A stretch of 64,000 nucleotides of DNA from Actinomadura rayongensis (GTDB lineage: Bacteria > Actinomycetota > Actinomycetes > Streptosporangiales > Streptosporangiaceae), in assembly GCF_009831215.1 (NCBI RefSeq), contig NZ_WUTW01000002.1:434001-498000 (forward strand), written 5' to 3'. Made by a program: the position numbers and the translations under genes. The notes beneath the pieces are model-generated. The model did not search any database. It was not told the origin of the DNA and worked only from the letters and a program-made list of their open reading frames with translations. Below are positions 25,810 through 34,249 of the stretch, piece by piece (position 1 is the first letter of the stretch; every line of letters begins with the position of its first letter).

Positions 25810-26877
25810 TTACGCATCGGTGGAGAACCGGACGGCCGTCGCGGGAAGCTCGATCCCCGGCCACAGGCGCAGCCCGTCGCGCAGCTCGTTGCCCGGTCCG
25901 ACGACCGCCGCGTCGCCGAGGATCACGCCGTCCAGCGTCGCGCCCGGACCGACCCGCGCGCCCCGGCTCAGCACCGAGTCGCGGACGGTCGCGCCCTCCG
26001 CCACGAACGCGTCGTCCAGCAGAACGCTGCCGATCACGGTCGCGCCCGCCTCGATCACCGCGCCGCGCCCGACCGTCGTGCCGCCGCGCACCACCGCGCC
26101 CGGCGCGACGACGGCCCGGTCCAGCACGAGCCGCTGGCCGGGGTCGCCGGGCATCGCCGGGGACGACAGCTTGCCGAGCACGAGATCACGCGAGCCCTGC
26201 ACGAACGCCTCGGGCGTGCCCACGTCCAGCCAGTACGCCGACTCGACGTGCCCCATCACGGTGGCGCCGGACGCGATCAGCGACGGGAACGTCTCCCGCT
26301 CCACCGACACGACCTCGCCCTCCTCGATCGTGTCGATCGTCGAGCGCCGGAACACGTAGCAGCCCGCGTTCACCTGGTTCGTCGCCGGGCGCGTGGTCTT
26401 CTCCAGGAACGCCGTCACCCGGCCGGACGCGTCGGTCGGGACGACGCCGAACCGGCGCGGATCCTCCACCTCGGTCAGGTGCAGGGTGACGTCCGCGTCC
26501 GCCGTCGTGTGCAACGCGACCTGCGACTTCACGTCATGGCCGGACAGGATGTCGCCGTTCAGGATGAGCACCGGGTCGTCCGGACCGGACTCCAGCGCCG
26601 TCGCCGCGTTCCGGATCGCGCCGCCGGTGCCGAGCGGCTGCCGCTCGCTGACGTAGCACAGCTCGACGCCGTACGCGCTGGTGCCGAACGCGGCCTCGAA
26701 CATCTCCGCCCGGTAGGACGTCGCGAAAACGATCCGTGTCACGCCGAGCGCGCTCGCCCGCGCGAGCTGGTGCGCCAGGAACGCCACCCCTGCCGTCGGC
26801 AGCAGCGGCTTGGGCATGGAGATCGTCAGCGGGCGCAGACGTGTCCCCCGCCCCCCGACCAACAGGATCGCTTCCAC
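25810..26877 (-). CDS. mannose-1-phosphate guanylyltransferase-like NTP transferase
   Basis: 355 residues. The nucleotidyltransferase core begins with LVGGRGTRLRPLT, has the MPKPLLP loop, LILNGDIL metal site and LDVGTPEAF. The C-terminal third is a left-handed beta-helix of hexapeptide repeats (GTTVGRGAVIEAGATVIGSV region). This matches actinobacterial mannose-1-phosphate guanylyltransferases that make GDP-mannose for mannosyl glycans, consistent with manB in the window; glucose-1-P thymidylyl- or uridylyltransferase activity cannot be excluded. GTG at 26877 preferred over 26898 because GGAGGGAG precedes it. It is convergent with the kinase, with no gap. Confidence 0.82.
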   Translation of the reverse strand: MEAILLVGGRGTRLRPLTISMPKPLLPTAGVAFLAHQLARASALGVTRIVFATSYRAEMFEAAFGTSAYGVELCYVSERQPLGTGGAIRNAATALESGPDDPVLILNGDILSGHDVKSQVALHTTADADVTLHLTEVEDPRRFGVVPTDASGRVTAFLEKTTRPATNQVNAGCYVFRRSTIDTIEEGEVVSVERETFPSLIASGATVMGHVESAYWLDVGTPEAFVQGSRDLVLGKLSSPAMPGDPGQRLVLDRAVVAPGAVVRGGTTVGRGAVIEAGATVIGSVLLDDAFVAEGATVRDSVLSRGARVGPGATLDGVILGDAAVVGPGNELRDGLRLWPGIELPATAVRFSTDA

Positions 26878-26974
26878 TGGGCTCCCTCCTCGGCGCACCG
26901 GGCGCGGCCCGGCCTCCCGAAACGTCCGGGCGAGCCTACTGTGCGTACCCCGTCGAAGATCAGCGGGAACGTCG

Positions 26975-27679
26975 TCAGCGTTTGCGGGCCTGGAGGAGGA
27001 CGATGCTGCCGCGCTCGTTCGGGGCGCCCCGGTCGCCGAGCGCGACCAGCGGAGCCAGCGGGGCGGCGGCGTTGAAGCCGACCTTCCCGCCGTAGGTGGA
27101 CAGCGACAGGTAGAGGCGCTCGGCGGCGGCCGTCCGGAACTGGTAGGAGTGCCGGACGACGTCGAGGCCGCGCTCGTCCAGCAGCTTCCCGAGCGACTCG
27201 TGGGTGTAGGTGTGCTGCACGTGGTACTTGGCCTTGTGGGCGTCGCGGAGCTTGGGCCAGGCGTCGGCGCGGCTCAGGACGTCCGCCGACATGAAGATCT
27301 GGCCGCCGGGCTTGAGAACGCGCGCCATCTCGTCCAGGCTCGTGCCGCCGTCGTCGAAGTGCTCGATCGCGCAGACCGACAGGATCGCGTCGAACGAGCC
27401 GTCGGCGAACGGCAGCCGCAGCGCGTCGCACTCGATCAGCGCGGGCGCGTGCGCGAGGGCGGCGCCGTAGACCATCTTCTTGCGCGCCAGGTCGATCGAG
27501 ACGGCCTGCGCGCCGCGCTTGCGGGTAAGACCGGCCCAGTAGCCGTCGCCGCCCGCGACGTCCAGGACGCGGCGTCCGCGCAGGTCACGGCCCATCCAGT
27601 CGAGCAGCGTCCCGGCCTCGCGATACCGGCAGACATGCACCTGATGCCCCAGGAAGGCGACCACATCCGAGAGTTTCAC
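26975..27679 (-). CDS. class I SAM-dependent methyltransferase
   Basis: 234 residues with the Rossmann methyltransferase motifs: VLDVAGGDGYWAGL (motif I), acidic SIDLARKK, DALRLPFADGSFDAILSVCAI (motifs II-III) and MARVLKPGGQIFMS. The C-terminus has SYQFRTAAAERLYLS, seen in methyltransferases acting on envelope lipids or sugars. GTG start at 27679 by fit to MKLSDVVAFLGHQ-type N-terminus. It is followed downstream by the guanylyltransferase and divergent from the flippase-like gene. Substrate unknown. Confidence 0.85.
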   Translation of the reverse strand: MKLSDVVAFLGHQVHVCRYREAGTLLDWMGRDLRGRRVLDVAGGDGYWAGLTRKRGAQAVSIDLARKKMVYGAALAHAPALIECDALRLPFADGSFDAILSVCAIEHFDDGGTSLDEMARVLKPGGQIFMSADVLSRADAWPKLRDAHKAKYHVQHTYTHESLGKLLDERGLDVVRHSYQFRTAAAERLYLSLSTYGGKVGFNAAAPLAPLVALGDRGAPNERGSIVLLQARKR

Positions 27680-27719
27680 CCGCGCCACCCTACCGGCGCC
27701 GTCCCCTAACCTTGGGCGG

Positions 27720-28679
27720 GTGAGATCCAAGGCCGCCGTCCTGCGGGCGCTGCGCGTGCTCCTCGTGCTGCTCGCGCTCGCGTTCTGCGTGTACGGGGTC
27801 GCCTCGAGCTGGGACGACACCGTCCGCGCGTTCCGCGAGATGTCCTGGTACGCATTGGCCGGCTCGCTCGCGTTCGGACTCGCCGGGCTCGTCGCGTGGA
27901 CGCTCGGCTGGCGGGCGTTCCTCACCGGCCTCGGATCCCGGCTGCCCCTGCCCGCCGCGTTCCGCATCTCCGCGATCTCCGGGCTCGGCAAGTACGTGCC
28001 CGGCATGGTGTGGGTCGTCGTCACGCAGGTCGAGCTGTCGCGCGAGCATCGCGTGCCGCGCGCCCGGAGCTTCAGCGCGTCGGTGCTGGCGGTCGCGACG
28101 TCCACCGCGTGCGGGCTCGCCGTCGCCGCCGCCACGCTGCCGTTCACGTCGGCGGCGGCGCGCCGCGACTACTGGTGGATGCTGCTGTTCGCGCCCGTCC
28201 TGCTCGCCGCGCTGCATCCGCGCATCGTGACGTGGGCGTTGAACACGGCCTTGCGGCTCGTCCGGCAGCCGCCGCTGGAGCACGCGGTGGGCTTCCCCGC
28301 GATGGCCCGCGCCGTCGCCTGGACGCTGCTCGGCTGGGTGCTGTTCGGCGCGCACCTGTGGCTGCTGTGCCTGGCGGTCGGCGGCGACGGGCCGCGCCTG
28401 GCCTTCCTCGCGACGGGCGGGTACGCGCTGGCGTTCGTCGCGGGGCTGCTGGTGTTCCTCGCGCCCGGGGGGCTCGGCGCTCGCGAGGCGGTCATGACGG
28501 CGGTGCTGGCGCCGGTGCTCCCGGCGGGCGCGCCGCTCGTCGTGGCGATCACGTCCCGGGTGGTGCTGACGCTGGCCGACCTGATCTACGCGGGCGCCTG
28601 CGCCCTCGCGGCCCGCCGCCGCCCCGCCTCTGAGCCCGCTGAACCCGAACGCGAACTGGTTCCCCCCGCCAAGGACTAA
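27720..28679 (+). CDS. lysylphosphatidylglycerol synthase TM-like (UPF0104/AglD-type) membrane protein
   Basis: 319 residues with about eight transmembrane helices. It shows the features of the LPG_synthase_TM family: an early SGLGKYVPGMVW motif and a late FLAPGGLGAREAVM motif. These proteins often accompany glycosyltransferases and are suggested to flip or present polyprenol-linked sugars. The GTG start is 40 bases from the divergent methyltransferase start. The C-terminal ~20 residues are Pro/Glu-rich and cytoplasmic. Confidence 0.85.
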   Translation: MRSKAAVLRALRVLLVLLALAFCVYGVASSWDDTVRAFREMSWYALAGSLAFGLAGLVAWTLGWRAFLTGLGSRLPLPAAFRISAISGLGKYVPGMVWVVVTQVELSREHRVPRARSFSASVLAVATSTACGLAVAAATLPFTSAAARRDYWWMLLFAPVLLAALHPRIVTWALNTALRLVRQPPLEHAVGFPAMARAVAWTLLGWVLFGAHLWLLCLAVGGDGPRLAFLATGGYALAFVAGLLVFLAPGGLGAREAVMTAVLAPVLPAGAPLVVAITSRVVLTLADLIYAGACALAARRRPASEPAEPERELVPPAKD

Positions 28680-29066
28680 GTCTGCTGTCCCCGGCGTGGA
28701 GCCCGGTGATCAGCCCGTCGGCTTCGCCCCATACGAACCAGCCCACCGCGCAATACGGGCGCACCGCCTAGCGCAAGGCCCGCCACAAACGTGGGATCAC
28801 CCTGCGGCGTGAGATCGCTCCTCGGCGTGCGCTTCCCCGCTGCACGGGCTGGCCCCGCGGCATGGGCTAGCCCTGCCCAATGGGCTCGTCTTGCCGCCTG
28901 GGTTGGCCTTCAGGCGTGGGATTGCCTGCGGGGTGGGATTGCGCCGTGACGTGGATTGTTCTGCGGCACGGGCTCGTCACGGGGCGTACGCCTGCTGGAC
29001 AGCGTTGGAGTCGCGGCGCGACTGGGGTTGGTGTGCCCTGGGCTGGAGCGCGGCGCCGTGGGTGGG
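28680..29066. other. gene-poor interval between convergent genes
   Basis: 387 bases separate the 3' ends of the flippase-like and glycosyltransferase genes. Only short, unsupported open frames occur. The right two thirds is a decayed 18-base tandem repeat (separate entry). No clear terminator hairpin with a T-run was seen. Confidence 0.7.
28783..28997. repeat. degenerate 18-base tandem repeat, about 12 units
   Basis: Consecutive 18-base units (one of 17) align to a consensus near CTGCGGCRTGGGMTYGCC: for example 28837-28854, 28855-28872, 28873-28890, 28891-28908, 28909-28926 and 28962-28979. Units share the central TGGG/CGGG and differ elsewhere by 4-8 bases. As 18 is a multiple of three, open frames run through it and read as hexapeptide-like repeats, but no start, ribosome site or codon bias supports translation. 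No unique spacers are present, so this is not CRISPR. Confidence 0.7.
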
Positions 29067-30140
29067 TCAGGGGGTGGTGAGGGCTTCTAGGTAGGTGTTC
29101 CAGAGCGGGCCGTCGTCCAGGCGTTCGATGCCCGCGCGCAGGCGTTCCGGTTCGCCGGGAGTGTAGAAGCGGGTGAGGGCGGCGGTGAGGGACGGGACGT
29201 CGTCGGGATCGCAGAGCAGGCCGTCCACGCCGTCGCGGACCTGGCCGGGGAAACCGCCGACGCGGGTCGCGATCACCGGGACGCCGTGTTCGTGCGCCAT
29301 CCAGACGTTCTGCGACGCGGTGGCCGTGCGGTAGGGCAGGACCAGCGCGTCTGCGGCATCGAACAGTTCGGGGACCTGTGCAGCCGGGACGTAGCGGGGA
29401 CGCAGTTCGACGCGTCCGTCCAGACCGAGGTCGCGGATGAGGGCGCGGGTGTCGTCCAGGCCGCCCCAGAACTCGCCGGCGACCGTCAGCGCCACATCGG
29501 CGGGGCCGGACGCGAGCGCGCGCAGCAGGACGTCCAGGCCCTTGTACGGCCGGACGATGCCGAAGAACAGCAGCCGCCGCCGTACCCCGTCGTCCCGGAC
29601 GCCCTTCGCGGCGGCGGGCAGGTGCGGGGGCATCTCGGCGACGGTCACCGGGCGGCCGGTCAGCGTCCGCGCCAGAGCGGCCTGCTCGTCGGAGTGGACG
29701 AGCACGCCGTCCACTCGGCGCAGCAGGGCCCGCATCAGCGGCCGGTCGTAGGGCCGGCGCTCGTGCGGCAGGACGTTGTGGCACAGCGCGACCGTCCGCG
29801 CGCGGCGCCCGAGGCCGGAGAGGATGCCCAGGTAGGACGGCACCTGCACCGGACTGAGCACGGCGAGGACCACGAGGTCGGCGGAGCGCAGGGAACGGCC
29901 GGTGCGCCACCAGCCGTCCGGGCGCCGCCAGTCCAGCGCGCGCCGGGTCGCGGGGAACGGCTCGCCCTCGGGTTCGGCGATCGTCTGCTGCCCGGGGTAC
30001 AGGAACGCCGGGTACTGCGCCCGCCACGACTCGACGGCGACGTCGTGCCCGGCCGCCGCGAGCCGGTGCGCCAGCTCGGTCGTGTGGTGCGCGCCGCCGC
30101 CCTTGTACGGGAACGCCGGACCGACGATCGCGATCCGCAC
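29067..30140 (-). CDS. GT4-family glycosyltransferase
   Basis: 357-residue GT-B enzyme. N-terminal VRIAIVGPAFPYKGGGAHHT is the acceptor-side loop; the C-terminal domain begins about residue 180 with LLFFGIVRPYKGLDVLLRAL and has the donor-binding AHEHGVPVIATRVGGFPG with its ExxxxxxxE-type spacing. The GTG start overlaps the TAG stop of the next GT2 gene by one base (TAGTG), so the two are coupled. It likely adds a sugar to a lipid-linked glycan on the cytoplasmic face. No signal or membrane helix. Confidence 0.88.
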   Translation of the reverse strand: MRIAIVGPAFPYKGGGAHHTTELAHRLAAAGHDVAVESWRAQYPAFLYPGQQTIAEPEGEPFPATRRALDWRRPDGWWRTGRSLRSADLVVLAVLSPVQVPSYLGILSGLGRRARTVALCHNVLPHERRPYDRPLMRALLRRVDGVLVHSDEQAALARTLTGRPVTVAEMPPHLPAAAKGVRDDGVRRRLLFFGIVRPYKGLDVLLRALASGPADVALTVAGEFWGGLDDTRALIRDLGLDGRVELRPRYVPAAQVPELFDAADALVLPYRTATASQNVWMAHEHGVPVIATRVGGFPGQVRDGVDGLLCDPDDVPSLTAALTRFYTPGEPERLRAGIERLDDGPLWNTYLEALTTP

Positions 30141-31141
30141 TAGACGTCGCCGCGCGATCGGACGATCAGGTCCGCGAGCAGGGCCAGCGACGCGATGATC
30201 AACCCCGTCACGAAGATCATGATGGTGTTGTTCGCGAAGTAGCCGAAGTGGACGACCATGTCGAACACGCCCTTGCCGATCCCGATGACCAGCAGCCACA
30301 GCGCCAGCGGCATCAGGACCTTGAGCGGGTTGAAGTACATGACCATCCGCAGGACCTGCAAGATGTAGCGGTAGGCGTCCTTGGTGAAGTGGAACTTGGA
30401 CTTGCCGGCCCGCTTGGCGTAGTCGATCGGCAGGTACTGCACCGGGTGCTGGTTCGACAGGAACGCGATCGTGATCGTCGTGACGCAGGAGAACCCGGGC
30501 GGCAGCAGTCGCAGGTACGGCAGCGCGACCGACTTTCGGAACGCCCGCAGCCCCGAGTTCAGGTCCGGGATCTTGGTGTTGGTCAGGCGCTCGGCCGTCT
30601 TGCGGATGAACCACTTGGCGGGCACCCGCAGCAGCTTGTGGGTGCCCTCCTCGGTGCGGCGCCATCCGACGACCTGGTCCACCGACGGGTCGGTGTCGAG
30701 GACGTCGACCAGCTCGGGGATCCGCTCGTTCGGGTAGGTCATGTCCGCGTCGGTCCACACGACGATCTCGCCGCGCGCCTGCTGGCTGCCGATCCGGCGG
30801 ACGGTCCCGGACCCGCTGTTGTGCTGGAACGCCATGACGCGCATGTGCGGGAACCGGGGGGCGGCCTCGCGCAGCTTGGCGAGGGTGTCGTCGGTGGACC
30901 GGTCGTCCACCGCGAGCAGTTCGTAGGACTTGCCGCTCGCGTCCATCGCCGCGCAGATCCGCTCGATCTCCGCGATCACGTGGTCCTGCTCGTTGTAGCA
31001 GGGCAGGACGATCGTGACATGGACGCCGGCGTCGGCGGCGACGGGATCCGTCCGGTCCTCCGGCAGGGTTCCCGGGCCGGCCCCGGCCTCGGGAGCGGGC
31101 ACGGACACGGGAACGGCCTCGGTGGCGGATTCGGTGCTCAC
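30140..31141 (-). CDS. GT2 polyprenyl-phosphate-type glycosyltransferase with two C-terminal helices
   Basis: 333 residues. After a ~38-residue Pro/Glu/Ala-rich leader, a GT-A domain starts at VTIVLPCYNEQDHV, with LAVDDRSTDDTLAKL, the catalytic VVWTDADMTYPNERIP and LNSGLRAFRK. Two transmembrane helices lie near the C-terminus (LMPLALWLLVIGIGKGVF and IMIFVTGLIIASLALLADL). This is the DPM1/ArnC-like class, expected to make polyprenyl-phosphate-sugar donors for the GT-C membrane proteins nearby. The GTG start has no clear ribosome site. Coupled to the following GT4. Confidence 0.88.
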   Translation of the reverse strand: MSTESATEAVPVSVPAPEAGAGPGTLPEDRTDPVAADAGVHVTIVLPCYNEQDHVIAEIERICAAMDASGKSYELLAVDDRSTDDTLAKLREAAPRFPHMRVMAFQHNSGSGTVRRIGSQQARGEIVVWTDADMTYPNERIPELVDVLDTDPSVDQVVGWRRTEEGTHKLLRVPAKWFIRKTAERLTNTKIPDLNSGLRAFRKSVALPYLRLLPPGFSCVTTITIAFLSNQHPVQYLPIDYAKRAGKSKFHFTKDAYRYILQVLRMVMYFNPLKVLMPLALWLLVIGIGKGVFDMVVHFGYFANNTIMIFVTGLIIASLALLADLIVRSRGDV

Positions 31142-31167
31142 GCAGCGCGAGGATACCGGTCCCGCGC

Positions 31168-33192
31168 TCACGGGGGTGACGGGACGGCGATCCAGACGTC
31201 CGCCGACATCCCCCACGTACCGGTCGGCGCGGTGGTCAGAGCGCGCTGATCCTGGCGGGTGCGCAGCCGCATGATCTGCACGGGCTGGCCGTACGGTTCG
31301 ACCTTCGCCGGGGAGCCGCCGACGATGACCGGACGCCGTCCGGCCTTGTAGATCGCCTCGATGAGGCCCTGGACCGTGTTCTGTTTGGCGAGGTCGTCCA
31401 CGCGGGCGGCGGGCAGGCCGCACATGCCCCGGGAGACCTGGAGGAACCGGTCGGAGGCCACACGGTCCACGAACAGCAGGGACCGGCCCGCGCCGCCGAA
31501 CCCGTCGCACATCTGCCGGACGGCCGCGATCTCGTGCTGCTCGGTGCGCTGCGCCATGATCCCCGCCGACGACAGCGGGACGGGGACGAGCAGCAGCAGC
31601 CCCGCCGCGACGGCCGTGGCGCGCACCGCGCGGGGGCCGAAGCCCGTCCGGCGCATCCGGCGCAGCGCGTACGCCGCCGCCCACAGCGCGAGCAGGATCG
31701 CGCCGGGGACGACGACGGGCAGCAGCCGCCGCGCCGCGAACGGGTGGTCGGGGGTGATCGCGGGACGGTACAGGGTCGTCACGGTCGTCCAGCCGATGAC
31801 GGCGAGCGCCGGGAGCAGGCGGCGCGCCTTCCCGCGCAGCAGCTTCCGGACGATCAGCGCCGCCCCGAACGACGCGAGCAGCACCGCCGGAATGCCGACG
31901 TACCAGGTCACCCAGTACAGGGACAGCTCCGAATACTGCCGGGTGCCGTCGACCGGAAGGTGGTCGAGTCGCTGGATCTGGGCGATGAACTCCGAGTTCA
32001 GCCGGTCGTCCAGGTTCGTCGGGACGCGCCGGACCGTCTGGTAGAGCGGACGCAGCGCGAACGCCGTCATGACGAGCAGCGTCAGCACCGCGCCGGCCGT
32101 CGGGACCGGCCCGCGGGTGACCGCGTCCGCCAGCCCGCGCAGCCGCCGCCCCGTCGCCGGGACGCGCAGCAACACGACCGTCAGGACGGTGAGGACGATC
32201 AGCGCGCCCGTCAGGGCGAGCAGCGGGTTGAGCGAGGCGTGCAGGTACTTGAGGTACGGACGGGAGAGGACGAACCCCTCCGCCAGGCCCGCCCCGGCGC
32301 CCACGGCGAGCCCGAGCGCCAGCGGCGCGCCCACCCGCGTCCAGCGGCGGCCGAGCCCGAGCAGCACGCCGGCGATCAGGACGAGCGGGAACAGGTCGCG
32401 CAGCGCGTCGATGCGGCACAGCACGATCAGCCCGAACGCGAGCCCGGCCAGCCCGGCGCGGACGCGCGGGCGGGAGCGGGACGCGTCGTCCAGCAGCGCG
32501 AGCCCGCCGAGCATGAGGACCAGCGCGGGCAGTTCGCTGTAGGTGGAGCGCGAGCCCCAGATCATCGGGGTCGTGAGCGCGAGCATCAGCGCGCCGAGCG
32601 GCGCGAAGCGGGGGCCGACGAAGCGGGCGACGACGCCGCCGAACGCCAGCACGCAGCCCGCACCGAGCAGCGGGGCCATGAGCGTCATGCCGTGCCAGCC
32701 GCCGAGCCAGCCGCCGAACGTCAGCAGCAGCGGCAGGCCCGCCATGAACTGCGGGACGACCGAATCCCCGTCCTCGTAGAACGCGGGGCTGTCGTAGTGC
32801 AGCGCCGGGTTTCCGCCCGCGAACGCCCAGTGCATCTGCGGGATCGGCAGCGAGCCGTGGTCGGTGAGCCAGACCGCGAACTGGAAGTAGGACGCCGCGT
32901 CCCGCCGGACGATGATCTGCTCAGAGCACATCGCCGCCTGGACCGCGAAGAAGGCGAGTGCGACCCCGACGACACCCAGGACTGACCACCAGGGCACGGG
33001 CTGGGGGTCGTCGGCGTCCGCGCGGCGCAGGCCGAGCCAGAGGAACACGCCCGCGACGGGCACGAAGAGGACGAGCGCCGGGCCGGGCCGCAGCACCCCG
33101 GCGAACAGCAGCGGGAGCGTGACCGTCAGCCACGCGACGACGAGCAGCGCGGGGATCACCGTGAGCCGTGCGAGCAGCCGCGCCGCGATCAC
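31168..33192 (-). CDS. GT-C-like multi-pass membrane protein
   Basis: 674 residues with about a dozen transmembrane helices and a ~120-residue extracellular C-terminal domain. A first-loop acidic motif RRDAASYFQFAVWL and a YSELPALVLMLGGLAL segment resemble GT-C glycosyltransferases that use polyprenyl-phosphate sugars outside the membrane. The start is GTG with a good GGAGGT. It is followed by the GT2 that would make such a donor, a logical pair. Specificity unknown; could also be a non-catalytic PMT-like protein. Confidence 0.78.
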   Translation of the reverse strand: MIAARLLARLTVIPALLVVAWLTVTLPLLFAGVLRPGPALVLFVPVAGVFLWLGLRRADADDPQPVPWWSVLGVVGVALAFFAVQAAMCSEQIIVRRDAASYFQFAVWLTDHGSLPIPQMHWAFAGGNPALHYDSPAFYEDGDSVVPQFMAGLPLLLTFGGWLGGWHGMTLMAPLLGAGCVLAFGGVVARFVGPRFAPLGALMLALTTPMIWGSRSTYSELPALVLMLGGLALLDDASRSRPRVRAGLAGLAFGLIVLCRIDALRDLFPLVLIAGVLLGLGRRWTRVGAPLALGLAVGAGAGLAEGFVLSRPYLKYLHASLNPLLALTGALIVLTVLTVVLLRVPATGRRLRGLADAVTRGPVPTAGAVLTLLVMTAFALRPLYQTVRRVPTNLDDRLNSEFIAQIQRLDHLPVDGTRQYSELSLYWVTWYVGIPAVLLASFGAALIVRKLLRGKARRLLPALAVIGWTTVTTLYRPAITPDHPFAARRLLPVVVPGAILLALWAAAYALRRMRRTGFGPRAVRATAVAAGLLLLVPVPLSSAGIMAQRTEQHEIAAVRQMCDGFGGAGRSLLFVDRVASDRFLQVSRGMCGLPAARVDDLAKQNTVQGLIEAIYKAGRRPVIVGGSPAKVEPYGQPVQIMRLRTRQDQRALTTAPTGTWGMSADVWIAVPSPP

Positions 33193-33353
33193 TCTGGACC
33201 TCCGCGAACGTCCGCCCGGCCGCGTGCGGCGGAGCCGCCACGGGCGCCGCGCCCTCCCCGGGCACGGGCGGTCGCGATCGTAGTCAGGGCGATGACCTGC
33301 CGCAACCGCCGAGGATCATGGGCGGAGCGGCGTTCTGCCTCTACGCTCGCCCC

Positions 33354-34205
33354 ATGACCGACGAGCCTGAATCGGCGGCGCGCACTCCCGCCGAGCTGCT
33401 GCGGCGGCGGGTGGCCGCCGACCCGACGCGCCCGCTGGTGACCTTCTACGACGACGCCACGGGCGAGCGGGTCGAGCTGTCGGCGCGCACGTTCGACAAC
33501 TGGGTCGCCAAGACCGCGAACCTGCTCGTGGACGAGTTCGGCGCCGGTCCTGGGGGCGTGGAGCACGCTGTGCTCGTCCTGCCGGAGCACTGGCAGTCGG
33601 CGGTGTGGCTGATGGCGTGCTGGTCGGCCGGAGTCGCGGTTCAGGTCATGGATCCCACTGGGCCGCTCGCGGACGTGGCCCCGCCGGACGAGCCCTACCT
33701 CCTCGCGGTGGCCGAGGAGGCGCTGGCGGACATCCTGGACGGCGCGCCGCTCGGCGCGGACGCCGACGAGATCGTCGGGCTGTCGCTGCACGCGCTCGGC
33801 GGGCCGCTGTCGGCCGCGCCGCCCGGCGTCACCGACTACGCGGTGGAAGTGCGCGCTCACGGAGATCGGTTCAGGCCACCGGCGGGCGCCGGACCGGATA
33901 CACTCGCCCTTAGTGTGACAAAGGACACACTCACGGCGGGCGAACTGGTCGGCGCGGCAGCCCGTACCGCCGCGAAATGGGCGCTGGACTCGCAGGACCG
34001 GCTGCTCGTTGCCATGTCCTTCGCCACACTCGACGGTCTTCTGGCGAGCCTCCTTGCCCCGCTAGTCTCAGGAGCTTCCGTCATAATCCAACGAAACTTT
34101 GACAAAACGCTTCTCGATCGCCGGCTGACCCTCGAACATGTGACCGCGGTCGTCGGGGTGCCCGGAGGCAATGACGCAACCGGGTCCGTCCGCCGGCTCG
34201 CCTGA
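33354..34205 (+). CDS. TIGR03089 family protein
   Basis: 283 residues, an acyl-CoA-ligase-like N-terminal fold cut short: no AMP-binding TSGTTG-K loop or C-terminal lid is visible, so it is probably not an active ligase. Length, the LLRRRVAADPTRPLVTFYDD start and its position directly upstream of an LCP gene match the actinobacterial TIGR03089 family (Rv3268 beside Rv3267 in M. tuberculosis, from memory). The last ~100 codons are clearly less GC-rich than neighbouring genes, with A/T-rich stretches around 33910-33930 and 34080-34110. Function unknown; presumably tied to LCP. Confidence 0.8.
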   Translation: MTDEPESAARTPAELLRRRVAADPTRPLVTFYDDATGERVELSARTFDNWVAKTANLLVDEFGAGPGGVEHAVLVLPEHWQSAVWLMACWSAGVAVQVMDPTGPLADVAPPDEPYLLAVAEEALADILDGAPLGADADEIVGLSLHALGGPLSAAPPGVTDYAVEVRAHGDRFRPPAGAGPDTLALSVTKDTLTAGELVGAAARTAAKWALDSQDRLLVAMSFATLDGLLASLLAPLVSGASVIIQRNFDKTLLDRRLTLEHVTAVVGVPGGNDATGSVRRLA

Positions 34206-34249
34206 CCTACGCTCGATCGTCCGATCCCCGCCCGTCCCACCCGGAGCCG

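Noticed and set aside
28783..28997. Possible CRISPR array
   Set aside because: Units of 18 bases are contiguous, degenerate and have no unique spacers; no cas genes are present.
28880..29094. Two short plus-strand open frames of 66-67 codons within the 18-base repeat tract
   Set aside because: No ribosome-binding site, no codon bias, and their reading is explained by the tandem repeat; kept as a repeat finding only.
28867..30027. Long open frame antisense or out of frame to the GT4 gene, extending over the repeat tract
   Set aside because: Arg/Pro/Ala-rich translation without family motifs; it is a high-GC shadow of the GT4 gene.
33354..34205. Active acyl-CoA/AMP ligase
   Set aside because: The protein is too short and lacks the ATP-binding loop and C-terminal lid; it fits the TIGR03089 family instead.
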